DNA of 36,995 nucleotides from Pseudomonadota bacterium (GCA_005792545.1 SXRM01000361.1:1-36995), one strand, 5' to 3'; shown: positions 1 to 8,942, counted from the first letter of the stretch. Notes: generated by a model not told the origin, from the letters alone. Translations and numbers: made by a program.

Positions 1-24
1 CTAGCGCCGCCGGGACCGGCGGCG

Positions 25-76
25 TCAACTCGTTGAAACTGGACAAATTCACTTTGGCAAGTTCTCAACGAGTTGA
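25..76. repeat. Inverted pair of TCAACTCGTTG-type sites
   Basis: An 11-base arm (TCAACTCGTTG, 25-35) is repeated in perfect inverse orientation at 66-76. Each arm is itself nearly palindromic (CAAC-NN-GTTG). The 30-base spacer is relatively A/T-rich. It could be a pair of operator sites or a weak hairpin; nothing in the sequence decides between these. The rest of bases 1-90 shows no gene. Confidence 0.35.
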
Positions 77-90
77 AAAACGCGATAAGC

Positions 91-172
91 TAGGAGCCTG
101 TCGGAGGCCTGAAATCATGTGTGTATTCGTCATCAAGAACTTTCCGCCCATCAATAGTCCGACAGGCTCCTA
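91..172. mobile_element. MITE-like element with perfect 15-bp inverted ends
   Basis: TAGGAGCCTGTCGGA at 91-105 is matched by its exact reverse complement at 158-172, enclosing 52 bases. The outermost bases are TA on both sides, which would fit a TA target duplication of the kind used by IS630/mariner elements, but the TA could equally be part of the repeat. No transposase is inside; only an 18-residue reading frame runs across the right arm. It looks like an internally deleted insertion sequence or MITE lying just downstream of the broken minus-strand lipoprotein gene. The family is not identified. Confidence 0.5.
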
Positions 173-182
173 ACGCCTCGCG

Positions 183-1033
183 CTACAACCCCACCAGCAA
201 CTCCGCCTCGAACATCAGGTCCGGCACATTGCCCGCACTTTGGTGCACCTCGACGGCGACGACGGTGGCAACGGCCCCCAAGTCATCGGCAGACACGATT
301 TGGTGGAAAACGTGCTCATTTTCGGCAGCGCTCGGCGTGCCGCTGGCTGGTGTGCTTGGTGCGATGTTGCCGGCCTGGATGTTGCTGCAAAACAGCTCTT
401 TGCCGTTGAGGTAGACCACAGCGCCGTCGTCGCGCAATAGCCCAATGTCCGCGCCCGCGAAGGCCGTCGGGTTTGTCACCTGAATCGAGCGGCGGCACCA
501 GGTGGTGATGTACTTGTTGTTGACCGAGCCGCCATAGCCGACCACCGTCTTTTCGTCGCCGTCGCCGTAGCCCGTCTTCGAGTCGCAGCTGTCGAGGGTG
601 CAGGGGCTGTTGTCGGCGCAGCTAAGCATGGTGCCGGCCGCGCAGGCGCCGTTGGCGCAAGCTTAGCCCGGGGTACAGGCGTCGGCGGCGCACACGGCGG
701 CCGCTTGCAGTCGCCCTTGACGGCGCACCGCCAGCCCAAGCCGCCCGGGCACGGTCCGCATTCGGCGGGTAGGGCGTCGGCTGGCGGCGAGTCGTCCAAT
801 TGCGCGTCCGTTGGGGAGTCGGTGGGCGCGCTGTCAGCCTGGGCGGAGTCGCTGGCGTCTGCAACAGGCCGGTCTGCTTTTTGCCGTGGCGCCGACCTTG
901 CCGGCGCCGTCGGCCGCAGCCTCGCCAGCCGTGATGCCGCTCAGTTGCGCGGTGTCGCTGGTACAACCAAAGGTGGCGACTGCAAAAAAGGCCGAGCCAG
1001 GGCAAGCGAATTCCGCCGCAACGCGGGTGCCAT
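183..1033 (-). pseudogene. Broken cysteine-rich lipoprotein with C-terminal beta-sandwich
   Basis: The likely start is ATG at 1033, preceded by GAGG (1043-1040) with 6-base spacing. The pieces read as a lipoprotein signal (arginine pair, hydrophobic stretch, lipobox TFGC), an Asp/Ala/Ser/Pro linker (about 880-790), a cysteine-rich segment and a C-terminal beta-sandwich. The last contains LLRDDGAVVYLNGKEL and VAVEVHQ, typical of domains near the end of secreted phosphoesterases and lamin-tail proteins. Reading through needs three single-base corrections: in a T run near 985, an A run near 880, and a lost G near 707. An in-frame TAA at 663-665 sits where homologous modules have a normal residue. 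The beta-sandwich also joins the cysteine module abruptly at YGDGDE, so its first strands seem deleted. The intact remnant is 183-629. It shares its architecture with the divergent gene at 1294. Either a decaying gene or a poorly assembled one; the secreted, lipid-anchored location is inferred from the signal. Confidence 0.65.
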
Positions 1034-1170
1034 GGTCCGCCTCAACAACGTGCCAGCCTGCCGGGCAGGGGCGCCGGGGTCACCGCGTTCGCGTAGCGCT
1101 GGCGCGTGGCGCGGCCTATGGCGGGGGGGTGATTTGCTGTGAGGGTTTGTGAACGGCTAGGCCGCGCGCA

Positions 1171-1199
1171 CAGACCGGTCGCGCCGGCCCACCGGTCTG
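1171..1199. repeat. Inverted repeat CAGACCGGT/ACCGGTCTG between divergent genes
   Basis: Nine-base perfect arms (1171-1179 and 1191-1199) flank an 11-base GC-rich loop. It lies about 95 bases before the ATG at 1294, in the 260-base gap between the two divergent lipoprotein genes. No T run follows, so an operator or an mRNA 5' hairpin is more likely than an intrinsic terminator. I see no convincing -35/-10 pair in this gap. Confidence 0.35.
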
Positions 1200-1293
1200 A
1201 CCCGGGCTTTGCGTCGCTGGTTAAGCTATGCCGCACTCCGTGGTTTGCTGTAAACTGGGTCTCCCCGCCGCTGCCGCGGCCCTGGAGCCGACG

Positions 1294-2475
1294 ATGCCCC
1301 GCTGCATCGCAGTGTTGTTTCTGTGCGCGTGGTTGTTGGCGTGCGAGTCGCCCTCGGTTGGCGCGGACGCCGCGACCGGCGCCCCCGATTTGGCTGGCAG
1401 CGTGGACACCCATGACACGGCGGCCGTCCAAGCCGACGCCGGCCAGGAGGCGGCGCCTGATTCCCTTGCAGACTCTGACTCTGCCCCTGGCCCTGATTCT
1501 GCCCCTGGCCCTGATTCTGCCGCTGACGCTGATGCTGCCCCTGACCCTGATGCTGTTGGCGACGCCGCCGCTGGCCCTGACGCAGCCAGCCAGCCGCAAT
1601 GCGCCACCGCGGCGGACTGCCCGACCCCTGCGCCATGCCAACTTGCGACCTGCACGCCCGCTGGCAAGTGCAGCTATGCCGCCAAAGCGGATGGACAAAG
1701 CTGCGATGACGGCAACGCGTGCAGCACGGGCGACTTGTGCGCCTCCGGTGCTTGCAGCGGCCCCAACACCTTGAACTGCAATGACGAAAGCCCGTGCACC
1801 CTGGACAAGTGCAATCCGCTGGCCGGCTGCCTCAACATGCCAGTCGCCGCGACCACCGCATGCGACGACGGCAGCGCCTGTACGGCCAACGACACGTGCC
1901 TGGACGGCAAATGCCAGGCCGGCGCCAACATCTGCCAGTGCAAGTCCGACGCGGACTGCGGCAAATTCGAAGACGGCGACCTGTGCAACGGGACACTGTA
2001 CTGCGACAAGTCGGCCGGCGCGCCGTACACCTGCAAGCTCAATCCGGCGACAGTGGTCGTGTGCGGCAAGGACAAAGACGGACCGTGCCAACAGAATACC
2101 TGCATTCCCAGCACTGGCGCCTGCTCACTGGTCATCAGCGCCGAAAATACCCCGTGCAGCGACGGCGACAAGTGCAGTGTGGGCGACTACTGCGCCAAAG
2201 GCCTGTGCATGGCCGGCACCAACACCTGTTTTTGCAAGGACACCGCCGACTGCAAAGGTCAGGAAGACGGCAACGCCTGCAACGGCACGCTGTTTTGCAA
2301 CAAGGCCAGCGCGCAATGCGAAGTCAACCCGGCGACGGTTGTCACTTGCCAGACCGTGGGCGACACGTATTGCCGGCGCAACACCTGCAACCCCAAGGAC
2401 GGCTTCTGCCACTACATCCCGTGGGCCGAGGGCAAAGCCTGCGACGACGGCAACGCGTGCACGCCCAACGAATAG
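1294..2475 (+). CDS. Cysteine-rich repeat lipoprotein, N-terminal part up to an amber codon
   Basis: The start ATG 1294 is preferred over the in-frame ATG at 1228: it has GGAG at 1284-1287 and begins a classical lipoprotein signal, MPRCIAVLFLCAWLLACES, with the lipobox LLAC (Cys at residue 17). Residues 20-105 are an unstructured Asp/Ala/Pro linker. After that come cysteine modules of the type CDDGNACSTGDLCASGAC and a longer module containing EDGDLCNGTLYCDK and NPATVVVC. These modules are common in large surface proteins of Myxococcota and relatives; the fold is probably small and disulfide-stabilised. The frame stops at TAG 2473-2475 inside a module (CTPNE-stop-CQAGQC) and then continues in the same frame to 6891, so this is the N-terminal 393 residues of a much longer protein. 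The equivalent position in the preceding module is Tyr, so a TAC/TAT to TAG change explains it. Function unknown; exposure on the outer surface is inferred. Confidence 0.75.
   Translation: MPRCIAVLFLCAWLLACESPSVGADAATGAPDLAGSVDTHDTAAVQADAGQEAAPDSLADSDSAPGPDSAPGPDSAADADAAPDPDAVGDAAAGPDAASQPQCATAADCPTPAPCQLATCTPAGKCSYAAKADGQSCDDGNACSTGDLCASGACSGPNTLNCNDESPCTLDKCNPLAGCLNMPVAATTACDDGSACTANDTCLDGKCQAGANICQCKSDADCGKFEDGDLCNGTLYCDKSAGAPYTCKLNPATVVVCGKDKDGPCQQNTCIPSTGACSLVISAENTPCSDGDKCSVGDYCAKGLCMAGTNTCFCKDTADCKGQEDGNACNGTLFCNKASAQCEVNPATVVTCQTVGDTYCRRNTCNPKDGFCHYIPWAEGKACDDGNACTPNE
1471..1557 (+). repeat. Degenerate 18-bp tandem repeats in lipoprotein linker
   Basis: Two near-exact units of 18 bases (1477-1494 GACTCTGCCCCTGGCCCT and 1495-1512, one base different) are followed by decayed copies, encoding Asp-Ser-Ala-Pro-Gly-Pro repeats. 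In-frame slippage here would only change linker length, not the reading frame. Confidence 0.65.
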
Positions 2476-3369
2476 TGTCAGGCCGGTCAGTGCACCACCG
2501 CAACCAACACTTGCGAGTGCCAAAAGGACGCCGACTGCGTCGCAAAGGAAGACGGCAACCTGTGCAACGGCACGCTCTACTGCGACCTCGCCAGCAGCAA
2601 GTGCAAGGTCAATCCGGCCACGGTCGTCGCATGCAACACCGACGACGATCCGGCGTGCCTGCGCGACGTCTGCAACGTAAAGAACGGCAAGTGCGAAGCA
2701 ATAGCGCTGCCCAAGGAAGGGACGGCATGCAGCGACGGCAACCCATGCACGCCGGTCGATTTCTGCAAGGGCGGCCAGTGCGTTGCCACGGCCAACACCT
2801 GCGAATGCCAACAAGACGCCGATTGCAAGGCTAAAGAAGACGGCGACCTCTGCAACGGGACGCTGTTCTGTGACAAGGCTGCCGGCAAGTGCGTTGTCAA
2901 TCCGGCCACGGTGGTGCAGTGTACGGGTGCGTTCGACGAGGTCTGCCTCAAGAACCAGTGCGACCCCAAGACCGGCGGCTGCGGCATGAAGCCAGCGCTG
3001 CAAGGCAATCAGTGCCCGGGCGACAACGCGTGCTCGGCGGGCGGCTGGTGTGTCCTGGGCACCTGCGAAACCAGCGGCCAGAGCGTCTGCACCTGCGAAA
3101 AGGACATGGACTGCAACAAGTTCGAGGACGGCGACCTGTGCAACGGCACGCTGTACTGCGACAAGACCGGCGTCGCGCCGGCCTGCAAGCTCAACCCGAC
3201 CACAGTCGTCGTGTGTCCAAAGGGCGGTGACAGCGCGTGCCTCAAGAACCAGTGCGCGGCCGACACCGGCAAGTGCGCCACGGCGCAGGTCAAGGGCGCT
3301 TGCGAGGACGGCAACCCGTGCACGACAGCTGACTTGTGCAGCAACGGTGGGTGCCAAGGTGGCGCAGCG
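1927..3369 (+). repeat. Five tandem ~288-bp cysteine modules
   Basis: Units begin at about 1927, 2221, 2506, 2794 and 3082 with the shared start N-x-C-x-C-x-x-x-x-D-C. Each carries DGDLCNGTLYCDK-like and NPATVVxC-like segments and ends in a CSDGNxCxxGDxC-like segment. The period is 285-294 bases (about 96 residues). Downstream (3370-5350) the protein changes to a denser array of shorter CDDGNACT-type units. Confidence 0.75.
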
Positions 3370-6300
3370 CTGGTCTGCAACGACGGCAACGCCTGCACCG
3401 TCGACAGCTGCCAGGCTGGGTTTGGCTGCGTCTATCAGGCGGCCGATGCTTCGGCGTGCGACGATCAGAATGTGTGCACCACCGACCAGTGTAACCCTGG
3501 CGTCGGCTGCACGCACGGTTTCGCGGCAGGGCTTTGCGACGACGGTAACGCGTGTAGTGCCGGCGACCAGTGCAAGCTCGGCGCGTGCAAAGGCGATCTG
3601 TTGGATTGCGAGGACGGCAACCTGTGCACCGACGACGCGTGCAAGCCTGAGGCCAAGGGCTGTGTGCACTTGCCCAACGCCGCGACCTGCAGCGACGGCA
3701 ACCTGTGCACGACGCAAGACGTCTGCTCACTCGGCAAGTGCATTGGCGGCGGCGCCACTAATTGCAGCGACGGCAACCCCTGCACCAGCGACAGCTGCGC
3801 GCCCAAAGTGGGTTGCCAGTACGGCTTTGCGGCCGGTGACTGCGATGACGGCAGCGCCTGCACGCTCGCAGACGCCTGCAAGGACGGCACCTGCACCGGC
3901 AACGCCAAGTCGTGCGACGACCAGAATCCCTGCACCGACGACGCCTGCGACCCCAAAGCCGGCTGCAAGTATGCACCGAACAATGCTCCGTGCAGCGATG
4001 GCAACGCCTGTACCGGCGGCGACGCCTGTGCAGCTGGCAAGTGCGCTGCGACCAAGACCACCGTATGCGACGACCAGAACCCTTGTACCGACGACGGCTG
4101 CGATTCGGCGAAGGGGTGCCTGACCAGCGCCAACACCAGTGCCTGCGACGACGGCAACGCCTGCACTCAGAAGGACTTGTGCAAGGCCGGCCAATGCGGC
4201 GGCGTAGCCAACTGCGACGACGGCAACCCCTGCACGGACGAGGCGTGCGACGGCGGCAAATGCGCGAGCGCCGTGAACAGCCAGGTTTGCAACGACGGCA
4301 ACGCCTGCACAACCGGCGACAAATGCGCTGCCGGCAAGTGTTTGGGCACCGGCAAGCTGACGTGCGACGACGGCAACGTCTGCACCGATGACAGCTGCGA
4401 CCCCGGCGCAGGCTGCAACTCGGTCGGCAACAGCCAAGGCTGCGACGACGCCAATGCGTGCACGGTCGGCGATAAGTGTAAGCTCGGCCAGTGCGGCGGC
4501 GCCAAAAAGTCGTGTGACGACAGCAACCCCTGCACGGATGACGCCTGCGATGTCGCCAAGGGCTGCACGGCGACGGACAACACCATCGCGTGCGACGACG
4601 GCAACGCTTGCACCGCGGCCGACGCGTGCAAGGCTGGCGCTTGCACCGGCAGCGCCAAGAACTGCGACGACGGCAATGTTTGCACGGTCGACGCGTGCCT
4701 GACCGCGACGGGCCAGTGCCAGAACACCGATACAGGCAAGCAACTATGCGCCGACAGCAACGCCTGCACCGATGACGTGTGCCACCCGGTGTTGGGCTGC
4801 GGCCATAGCAACAACAGCGCGGCGTGCAGCGACGGCAACCCGTGCACAACGGGCGACGGCTGCGCCAATGGCAAGTGTGCGGCGCCCGGCACCCTGGTCT
4901 GCGATGATAGCAAGCTTTGTACCGACGACAGCTGCGATGCCAAGCAGGGTTGCGTGTTCGCGGACAACACCAAGCCGTGCAATGACGGGGTGGCGTGCAC
5001 CAAGGACGATGCGTGCAAATCGGGGGCCTGTACGGGCACCCTGAACTGCGACGACGGCCAGCCGTGCACGGACGACACCTGCGACTTCAAGACCGGCATC
5101 TGCAAAGCCAGCCCGAGTCCCGTCGGCCAAGCGTGCGACGATGGCGACAAGTGCACGGCGCAGAGCGTGTGCAAAGACGGCCAGTGCGCCGCGACCAAGC
5201 CCGCGGTCTGCGACGACGGCAATGTCTGCACCGACGACCTCTGCGACAAGCTCAAGGGCTGCCAGGCTTACAGCAACACGCTTGGCTGCAGTGCCAGCCC
5301 GTGCAGCGGCGGCGACCAGTGCAGCGCCGGAAAGTGCGTTGGCAGCGGCAAGCCAAGATTTGGATTCTGGGGCGTCCAGTCAAACCCTGCATCGGAGCAA
5401 ATCCTGTATGACGCCCAGCTTTTGAGCGACGGCAGCTATGTCGCAGTTGGCTCCAATCGCCAGGCGGTGTGCGGACAGTACAGCTGCAGCTACGGATCGA
5501 CGTGGGATACGCTGGTAGTCAAGGTCAAAGGCTCAGGCGAGTTGGGCAAGAAAGTGCTGCTGAACTACTCGCCGGCGGGCTACCAGACCCAAGACTACTT
5601 GCGGCGGGTGACCCAACTGCCAGACGGCACGCTGGTCGGCATCGGTACGCGCAACGACCCCGACCCACTGTCGCCCAAGACCGGGCAAATACACCTGTTG
5701 CACGTCAACGCGACCGACCTCTCGGTGGTGGCGAGCTATGGTGTCGACAATCCGCAGGCCACCCAATTTGGCGAAATCGGCCAGTCGTACTATTGGATCG
5801 ACACCGCCAAAGGCAAGCGGCTGGTCATTGGCGGCACAACCGAGCACCTGGGCTATGGCGGCACCCGCAACGTCGGCATTTGGGTGGTGTCGCCGACCGG
5901 CCAGGTCGAAGGCTTTGGCACGCACCCAGAGGGCTACGACCAGAGCGAAGTGCAGGTGGCGGCCGCGCCGGGCGGTGGTGTTGCCGCTGTGGCGACCACC
6001 GGTCACCACGCATACTCTGAACCGTGCGCGCTGCAATCGGCCAACATCCCCGGCTTGGGTTTTGACGACATCGAATTGGTGCTGTTTGATGCCAGCCTCA
6101 AGTGCCAGCGCCTGGTGCGCTTAGGCACCAGTGGCCCCGATGTTGCCACGGGCATCGCGGCGGTCAGCGGCGGCTACCTGATTTCGGGCACGATCGCAGA
6201 CGGCGCGGGTTCGCCGGTGCTGTACCGCGTCGACAGTCAGGGCACGCAGGTGTGGAAGGTCGTGCTCGGCAATCCCACCTATGCCGACTTTGGCGGACCG

Positions 6301-6891
6301 GTGCAACTGGCCAGCGACGGCGTCGCTGTGATGGTTGGCGCGACCTACCACTCCGGGCATGGCCAGCACCGCGCGGCAATGTGGCGCGTGGACGGCAATG
6401 GCAACAAGCTCACGGACACCCTCTGGCTAAGCGGCGGGTGGGGCGGCCGTCTGCATGGGCTCGCTATCCTGGCCGACGGTAGCCTGCTGGGTACAGGCGC
6501 AAGCAATCCTAGCCCGACGTCAGACGCGTTGCTTTGGCGCGTCGACCCCTGGACGCATCTGGATTGCACCGCCGCTGGCAAGTGCCTCGACAAACCCGCG
6601 AGCTACTGCGAAGACGGCGAGTTCTGCACGTCGCCCCAAGATTGCGACGGCGCCACTGGCAACTGCAAGTACTTGCTGCAAAACGGCGCTTGTACCGATG
6701 GTGATGCGTGTACCGAAGGGGAAAAGTGCGGCAACGGTAAGTGTGGCGGGTCGACACCCAAGGTCTGCGACGACAAGAACCCGTGCACCAGTGACTGGTG
6801 CGACAACGCGCTGGGCTGTCAGACCAGCGTGCTCGCCGACGGGTTTGCGTGTGCCACAGGCAAGTCGTGCTCGGCTGGGGTCTGCAAGTAG
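2476..6891 (+). CDS. Cysteine-rich repeat protein, continuation after amber codon, with propeller-like region
   Basis: This stretch is in the same frame as the lipoprotein at 1294 and needs no indel to continue it, so 1294-6891 is best read as one gene of about 1,865 codons with one internal stop. No start codon occurs in frame before GTG 2911, and no ribosome site is visible there, so independent translation is doubtful. Layout: the remaining long cysteine modules to about 3370; then about 25 short CDDGNACTxxDxC / CTDDxCDxxxGC modules to about 5350; then a roughly 400-residue cysteine-poor region (5359-6570); then two closing cysteine modules. The cysteine-poor region has recurring blades such as LSDGSYVAVGS, LPDGTLVGIGT and LADGSLLGTGA, each near 50-60 residues, which suggests a beta-propeller like those of secreted delta-60/PQQ-like proteins. 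A surface adhesion or sensing role is possible but not shown. It ends 12 bases before the convergent ferredoxin gene. Confidence 0.7.
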   Translation, partial: CQAGQCTTATNTCECQKDADCVAKEDGNLCNGTLYCDLASSKCKVNPATVVACNTDDDPACLRDVCNVKNGKCEAIALPKEGTACSDGNPCTPVDFCKGGQCVATANTCECQQDADCKAKEDGDLCNGTLFCDKAAGKCVVNPATVVQCTGAFDEVCLKNQCDPKTGGCGMKPALQGNQCPGDNACSAGGWCVLGTCETSGQSVCTCEKDMDCNKFEDGDLCNGTLYCDKTGVAPACKLNPTTVVVCPKGGDSACLKNQCAADTGKCATAQVKGACEDGNPCTTADLCSNGGCQGGAALVCNDGNACTVDSCQAGFGCVYQAADASACDDQNVCTTDQCNPGVGCTHGFAAGLCDDGNACSAGDQCKLGACKGDLLDCEDGNLCTDDACKPEAKGCVHLPNAATCSDGNLCTTQDVCSLGKCIGGGATNCSDGNPCTSDSCAPKVGCQYGFAAGDCDDGSACTLADACKDGTCTGNAKSCDDQNPCTDDACDPKAGCKYAPNNAPCSDGNACTGGDACAAGKCAATKTTVCDDQNPCTDDGCDSAKGCLTSANTSACDDGNACTQKDLCKAGQCGGVANCDDGNPCTDEACDGGKCASAVNSQVCNDGNACTTGDKCAAGKCLGTGKLTCDDGNVCTDDSCDPGAGCNSVGNSQGCDDANACTVGDKCKLGQCGGAKKSCDDSNPCTDDACDVAKGCTATDNTIACDDGNACTAADACKAGACTGSAKNCDDGNVCTVDACLTATGQCQNTDTGKQLCADSNACTDDVCHPVLGCGHSNNSAACSDGNPCTTGDGCANGKCAAPGTLVCDDSKLCTDDSCDAKQGCVFADNTKPCNDGVACTKDDACKSGACTGTLNCDDGQPCTDDTCDFKTGICKASPSPVGQACDDGDKCTAQSVCKDGQCAATKPAVCDDGNVCTDDLCDKLKGCQAYSNTLGCSASPCSGGDQCSAGKCVGSGKPRFGFWGVQSNPASEQILYDAQLLSDGSYVAVGSNRQAVCGQYSCSYGSTWDTLVVKVKGSGELGKKVLLNYSPAGYQTQDYLRRVTQLPDGTLVGIGTRNDPDPLSPKTGQIHLLHVNATDLSVVASYGVDNPQATQFGEIGQSYYWIDTAKGKRLVIGGTTEHLGYGGTRNVGIWVVSPTGQVEGFGTHPEGYDQSEVQVAAAPGGGVAAVATTGHHAYSEPCALQSANIPGLGFDDIELVLFDASLKCQRLVRLGTSGPDVATGIAAVSGGYLISGTIADGAGSPVLYRVDSQGTQVWKVVLGNPTYADFGGPVQLASDGVAVMVGATYHSGHGQHRAAMWRVDGNGNKLTDTLWLSGGWGGRLHGLAILADGSLLGTGASNPSPTSDALLWRVDPWTHLDCTAAGKCLDKPASYCEDGEFCTSPQDCDGATGNCKYLLQNGACTDGDACTEGEKCGNGKCGGSTPKVCDDKNPCTSDWCDNALGCQTSVLADGFACATGKSCSAGVCK

Positions 6892-6903
6892 CAACCCATG
6901 CGG

Positions 6904-7509
6904 TTACGCGCGCTTGTTCGAGAAGCGCACGCTCGGCTTGGTCAGCGCCGGGTCGGCGATGTCGGGGGCGCTGCCGATGGACTTGAGTGCCTCGCCGAAC
7001 TTGCCGCCGTCGATGTCGGCCAGTGGCGCGAACTTCAAGGCGTTCGACGAACAGGTCAGCACGCACGCCGGGATGCGCGCCGCCGTCGGCAGGGTCGTGG
7101 AGTTGATGCGGTGCAGACAGCCGTCGCATTTGTCCATCACCTGGCTCTCGACGTCGAATTGCGGCGCTCCGTAGGGGCACGCGGCTTCACAGCGCCGACA
7201 GCCAATGCAGTCCACGCCGTTGACCGGATCCTCGGCCTTGCTGGGCTTGATGTGCACGATGCCGGTGTTGGCGTCTTTGGCGTAGCGGCCGACTGGGCAC
7301 GCGTTCAGGCACGCCGGCACCTCGCAGTGGTTGCAGGCCAGCGATAGGAACCGCACGAACGGCTTGCCGTTGGGCAGTGCGCCGTCTGACTGCAAGACTT
7401 GTCGGCGGCGGACGCCAGGGCGTTGGTTGTACTCCTGGTTGCAAGCGGCCTCGCACGCGCGGCAGCCGATGCAGTTGGCGAGATTGACGTGGAATCCATA
7501 CTGCGGCAT
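6904..7509 (-). CDS. Four-cluster [4Fe-4S] ferredoxin subunit of molybdoenzyme
   Basis: A 201-residue protein of the DmsB/PsrB/TtrB type, the electron-transfer subunit of complex iron-sulfur molybdoenzymes. Four cysteine groups are visible: CIGCRACEAAC near residues 13-23, CNHCEVPACLNACP near 60-75, CIGCRRCEAACP near 102-113, and CDGC with a late PACVLTC. Together they give the 16 ligands expected for four [4Fe-4S] clusters. The start ATG is supported by a strong AGGAGGA seven bases upstream. It lies 27 bases downstream of the molybdoenzyme remnant, the usual order (catalytic subunit then ferredoxin), so it would pass electrons between that enzyme and a membrane anchor. No membrane anchor subunit is present here. 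With its partner truncated, this protein may have no function left. No Tat signal is seen, as is normal for this subunit, which travels with its partner. Confidence 0.88.
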   Translation of the reverse strand: MPQYGFHVNLANCIGCRACEAACNQEYNQRPGVRRRQVLQSDGALPNGKPFVRFLSLACNHCEVPACLNACPVGRYAKDANTGIVHIKPSKAEDPVNGVDCIGCRRCEAACPYGAPQFDVESQVMDKCDGCLHRINSTTLPTAARIPACVLTCSSNALKFAPLADIDGGKFGEALKSIGSAPDIADPALTKPSVRFSNKRA

Positions 7510-7536
7510 GGCTTGTTCCTCCTTGCGTGTGTGGGG

Positions 7537-8921
7537 TTAGCCGACCTTGTAGATGCGGCAACCGGCCTCTTTGTGCACGGCCTGCCCCGAGTGGATCTCG
7601 GCGCGCCCCTTGAGCAACCAGCCGTCGTGCGCGCCCTTGCCCTTGGCGACGCGGCCGAGCGCCCAGTGCCCGAAGCCGCGGACCCAGCCCACCCACTCCT
7701 TGTGAATGAGCGGGGCGACGTGGGCGCGCGCTTCGACGATGCCGTTCTCGGTCTCGACGGCGACGCGGTCGGCCTCGCCGATGCCGTGGGCCTTGGCGAC
7801 TTCAGGGTGGATGATGAGCCGGTTCTCGCCGCGCAGCGTCATCAGCCACGGGTTGTTGAATGTGCGGGTGTGCGCGTGTTCGACCTCCTTCCACGACAGG
7901 AAATACAGCGGGTACTGCGAGCTCGGCTTGTCGAGCGGTTCGATGTGGCAGGGCAGCGGCAAGAAGTTGGCGTCGCCGGTCACGTCTTTGCCGGCAGGCT
8001 TGGTGGTGCCGACGTAGGCGCCATTCAGCACCGGATCCCAGAACTGGCCGAAGCGAGTGGTGGTCTTGAAGCCGACCTCGTAGGTCGTGCCTTCGGGCAG
8101 CGTGTAGCCTTCCTTGCCGTCGTCGGTGACCTTGCTGTTGTCGACCACGAAGCCGACCGCGGTGTACTTGGGCGGCGTCGAGGTGTCGGCCTGCAGCACC
8201 GTGTAGCGGATTTCGCTGCCCGCGGTGTACTTCTTGAGCGTCATCGTCGCGGTGGCAAAGGCCTTGGCGACCATGCTCTGCCAAAGCCGGTCTTGCCGCC
8301 GGCGTCGGCCCACCACCCCTTGGCCTTGAGTTCGTCCCAGGTCATCTGGGTGGTGAAAGGCTGACCGCTGTTGCCGGTCTTCATGAAGCGGTCCCACTCC
8401 TCCTTGTTGTAGGCCTCGTCGGTGTCGTTGACGCCGGGCAGGTCTTTGAAGCCCTTGAAACCCATCGCCTGGCCGAGATCCAGGAAGAACTGCGCCTCGC
8501 TGCGGCCGCCGATCCAGCTCTCGACCGCCGGCTGGCGCAGACCCAAGGCGCGCTGGCTGACCCAGGTGGCGTTGAAGTCGAAGCGCTCCAGGTAGTTTGA
8601 ACCGGGGATGACCAGGTCGGCCATCATCGCCGTCTCGGACAGGTGCGTATCTACGCACAACACAAACTCCATCTTGTTGAGCGCATTGATGACTTTTTGG
8701 GTGTTGGGCGTGCTCATCAGCAGGTTCTGGAACACGATGACGCAGGCCTTGATCGGGTAGTCGTTGCCGACGAAGTCCTTCTGCTCCAGCATCCGCTCAA
8801 TCTGCTCGACATAGATGCCCGACCCGTGGCTGTACAGATACTTCTTGGTGAAGGTCTTCTTGCTGCCGTCAGGCTGCGGGACGCTGATGTCGTCGCGGCC
8901 GTCCACCCGCCACTTGCCTTA
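7537..8921 (-). pseudogene. Truncated, frameshifted DMSO-reductase-family molybdopterin oxidoreductase
   Basis: Only the C-terminal part of a catalytic subunit remains. The upstream piece includes ALNKMEFVLCVDTHLSETAM and MADLVIPGSNYLERFD, typical of the third molybdopterin-binding region. The downstream piece has the C-terminal dinucleotide-binding domain (NPWLMTLRGENRLIIHPE, GIGEADRVAVETENG). The N-terminal half, with the Tat signal, the first [4Fe-4S] site and the Mo ligand, is absent. The frame has a stop at 8921-8919, immediately beside a transposon-end sequence at 8922. A second lesion lies near 8275-8290, where the frame must change by one base to join the pieces (GGC-TTTGG, one C short). 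The substrate cannot be told: sulfur oxyanion, arsenate or sulfoxide reductases all share this layout. Upstream translation could only start at a GTG (8906). Almost certainly inactive as the window shows it. Confidence 0.8.
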
Positions 8922-8942
8922 GACGTACCCCCCCATTGTTCA
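8922..8942 (+). repeat. Solo transposon-end sequence beside truncated molybdoenzyme
   Basis: Bases 8922-8942 contain CCCCCCCATTGTTCA and match the left terminal repeat of the transposon at 12207 at 20 of 21 positions, in the same orientation. A second shared block, GGTGAATTGCCG, follows about 17 bases later; the 12.2-kb copy has GGCGAATTGCCG about 15 bases later, where it forms a CGGC/GCCG hairpin. No transposase is attached. The gap to the gene at 9085 is otherwise featureless. Confidence 0.8.

Noticed and set aside
2473..2475. Recoding of TAG as pyrrolysine or another amino acid
   Set aside because: Nothing nearby suggests it, the residue expected from the sister module is Tyr, and other genes here end with TAG as a normal stop.
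2125..3717. A 530-codon open frame on the minus strand opposite the cysteine-rich gene
   Set aside because: The repeat codons of the plus-strand protein (GC-rich, few TTA/CTA/TCA) keep the antisense frame open; its translation is low-complexity Val/Ala/Arg and matches no family.
1927..5350. Regular repeats that could be mistaken for a CRISPR array or satellite DNA
   Set aside because: Spacing is always a multiple of three, the variation is at synonymous sites, and the repeats translate to cysteine modules.
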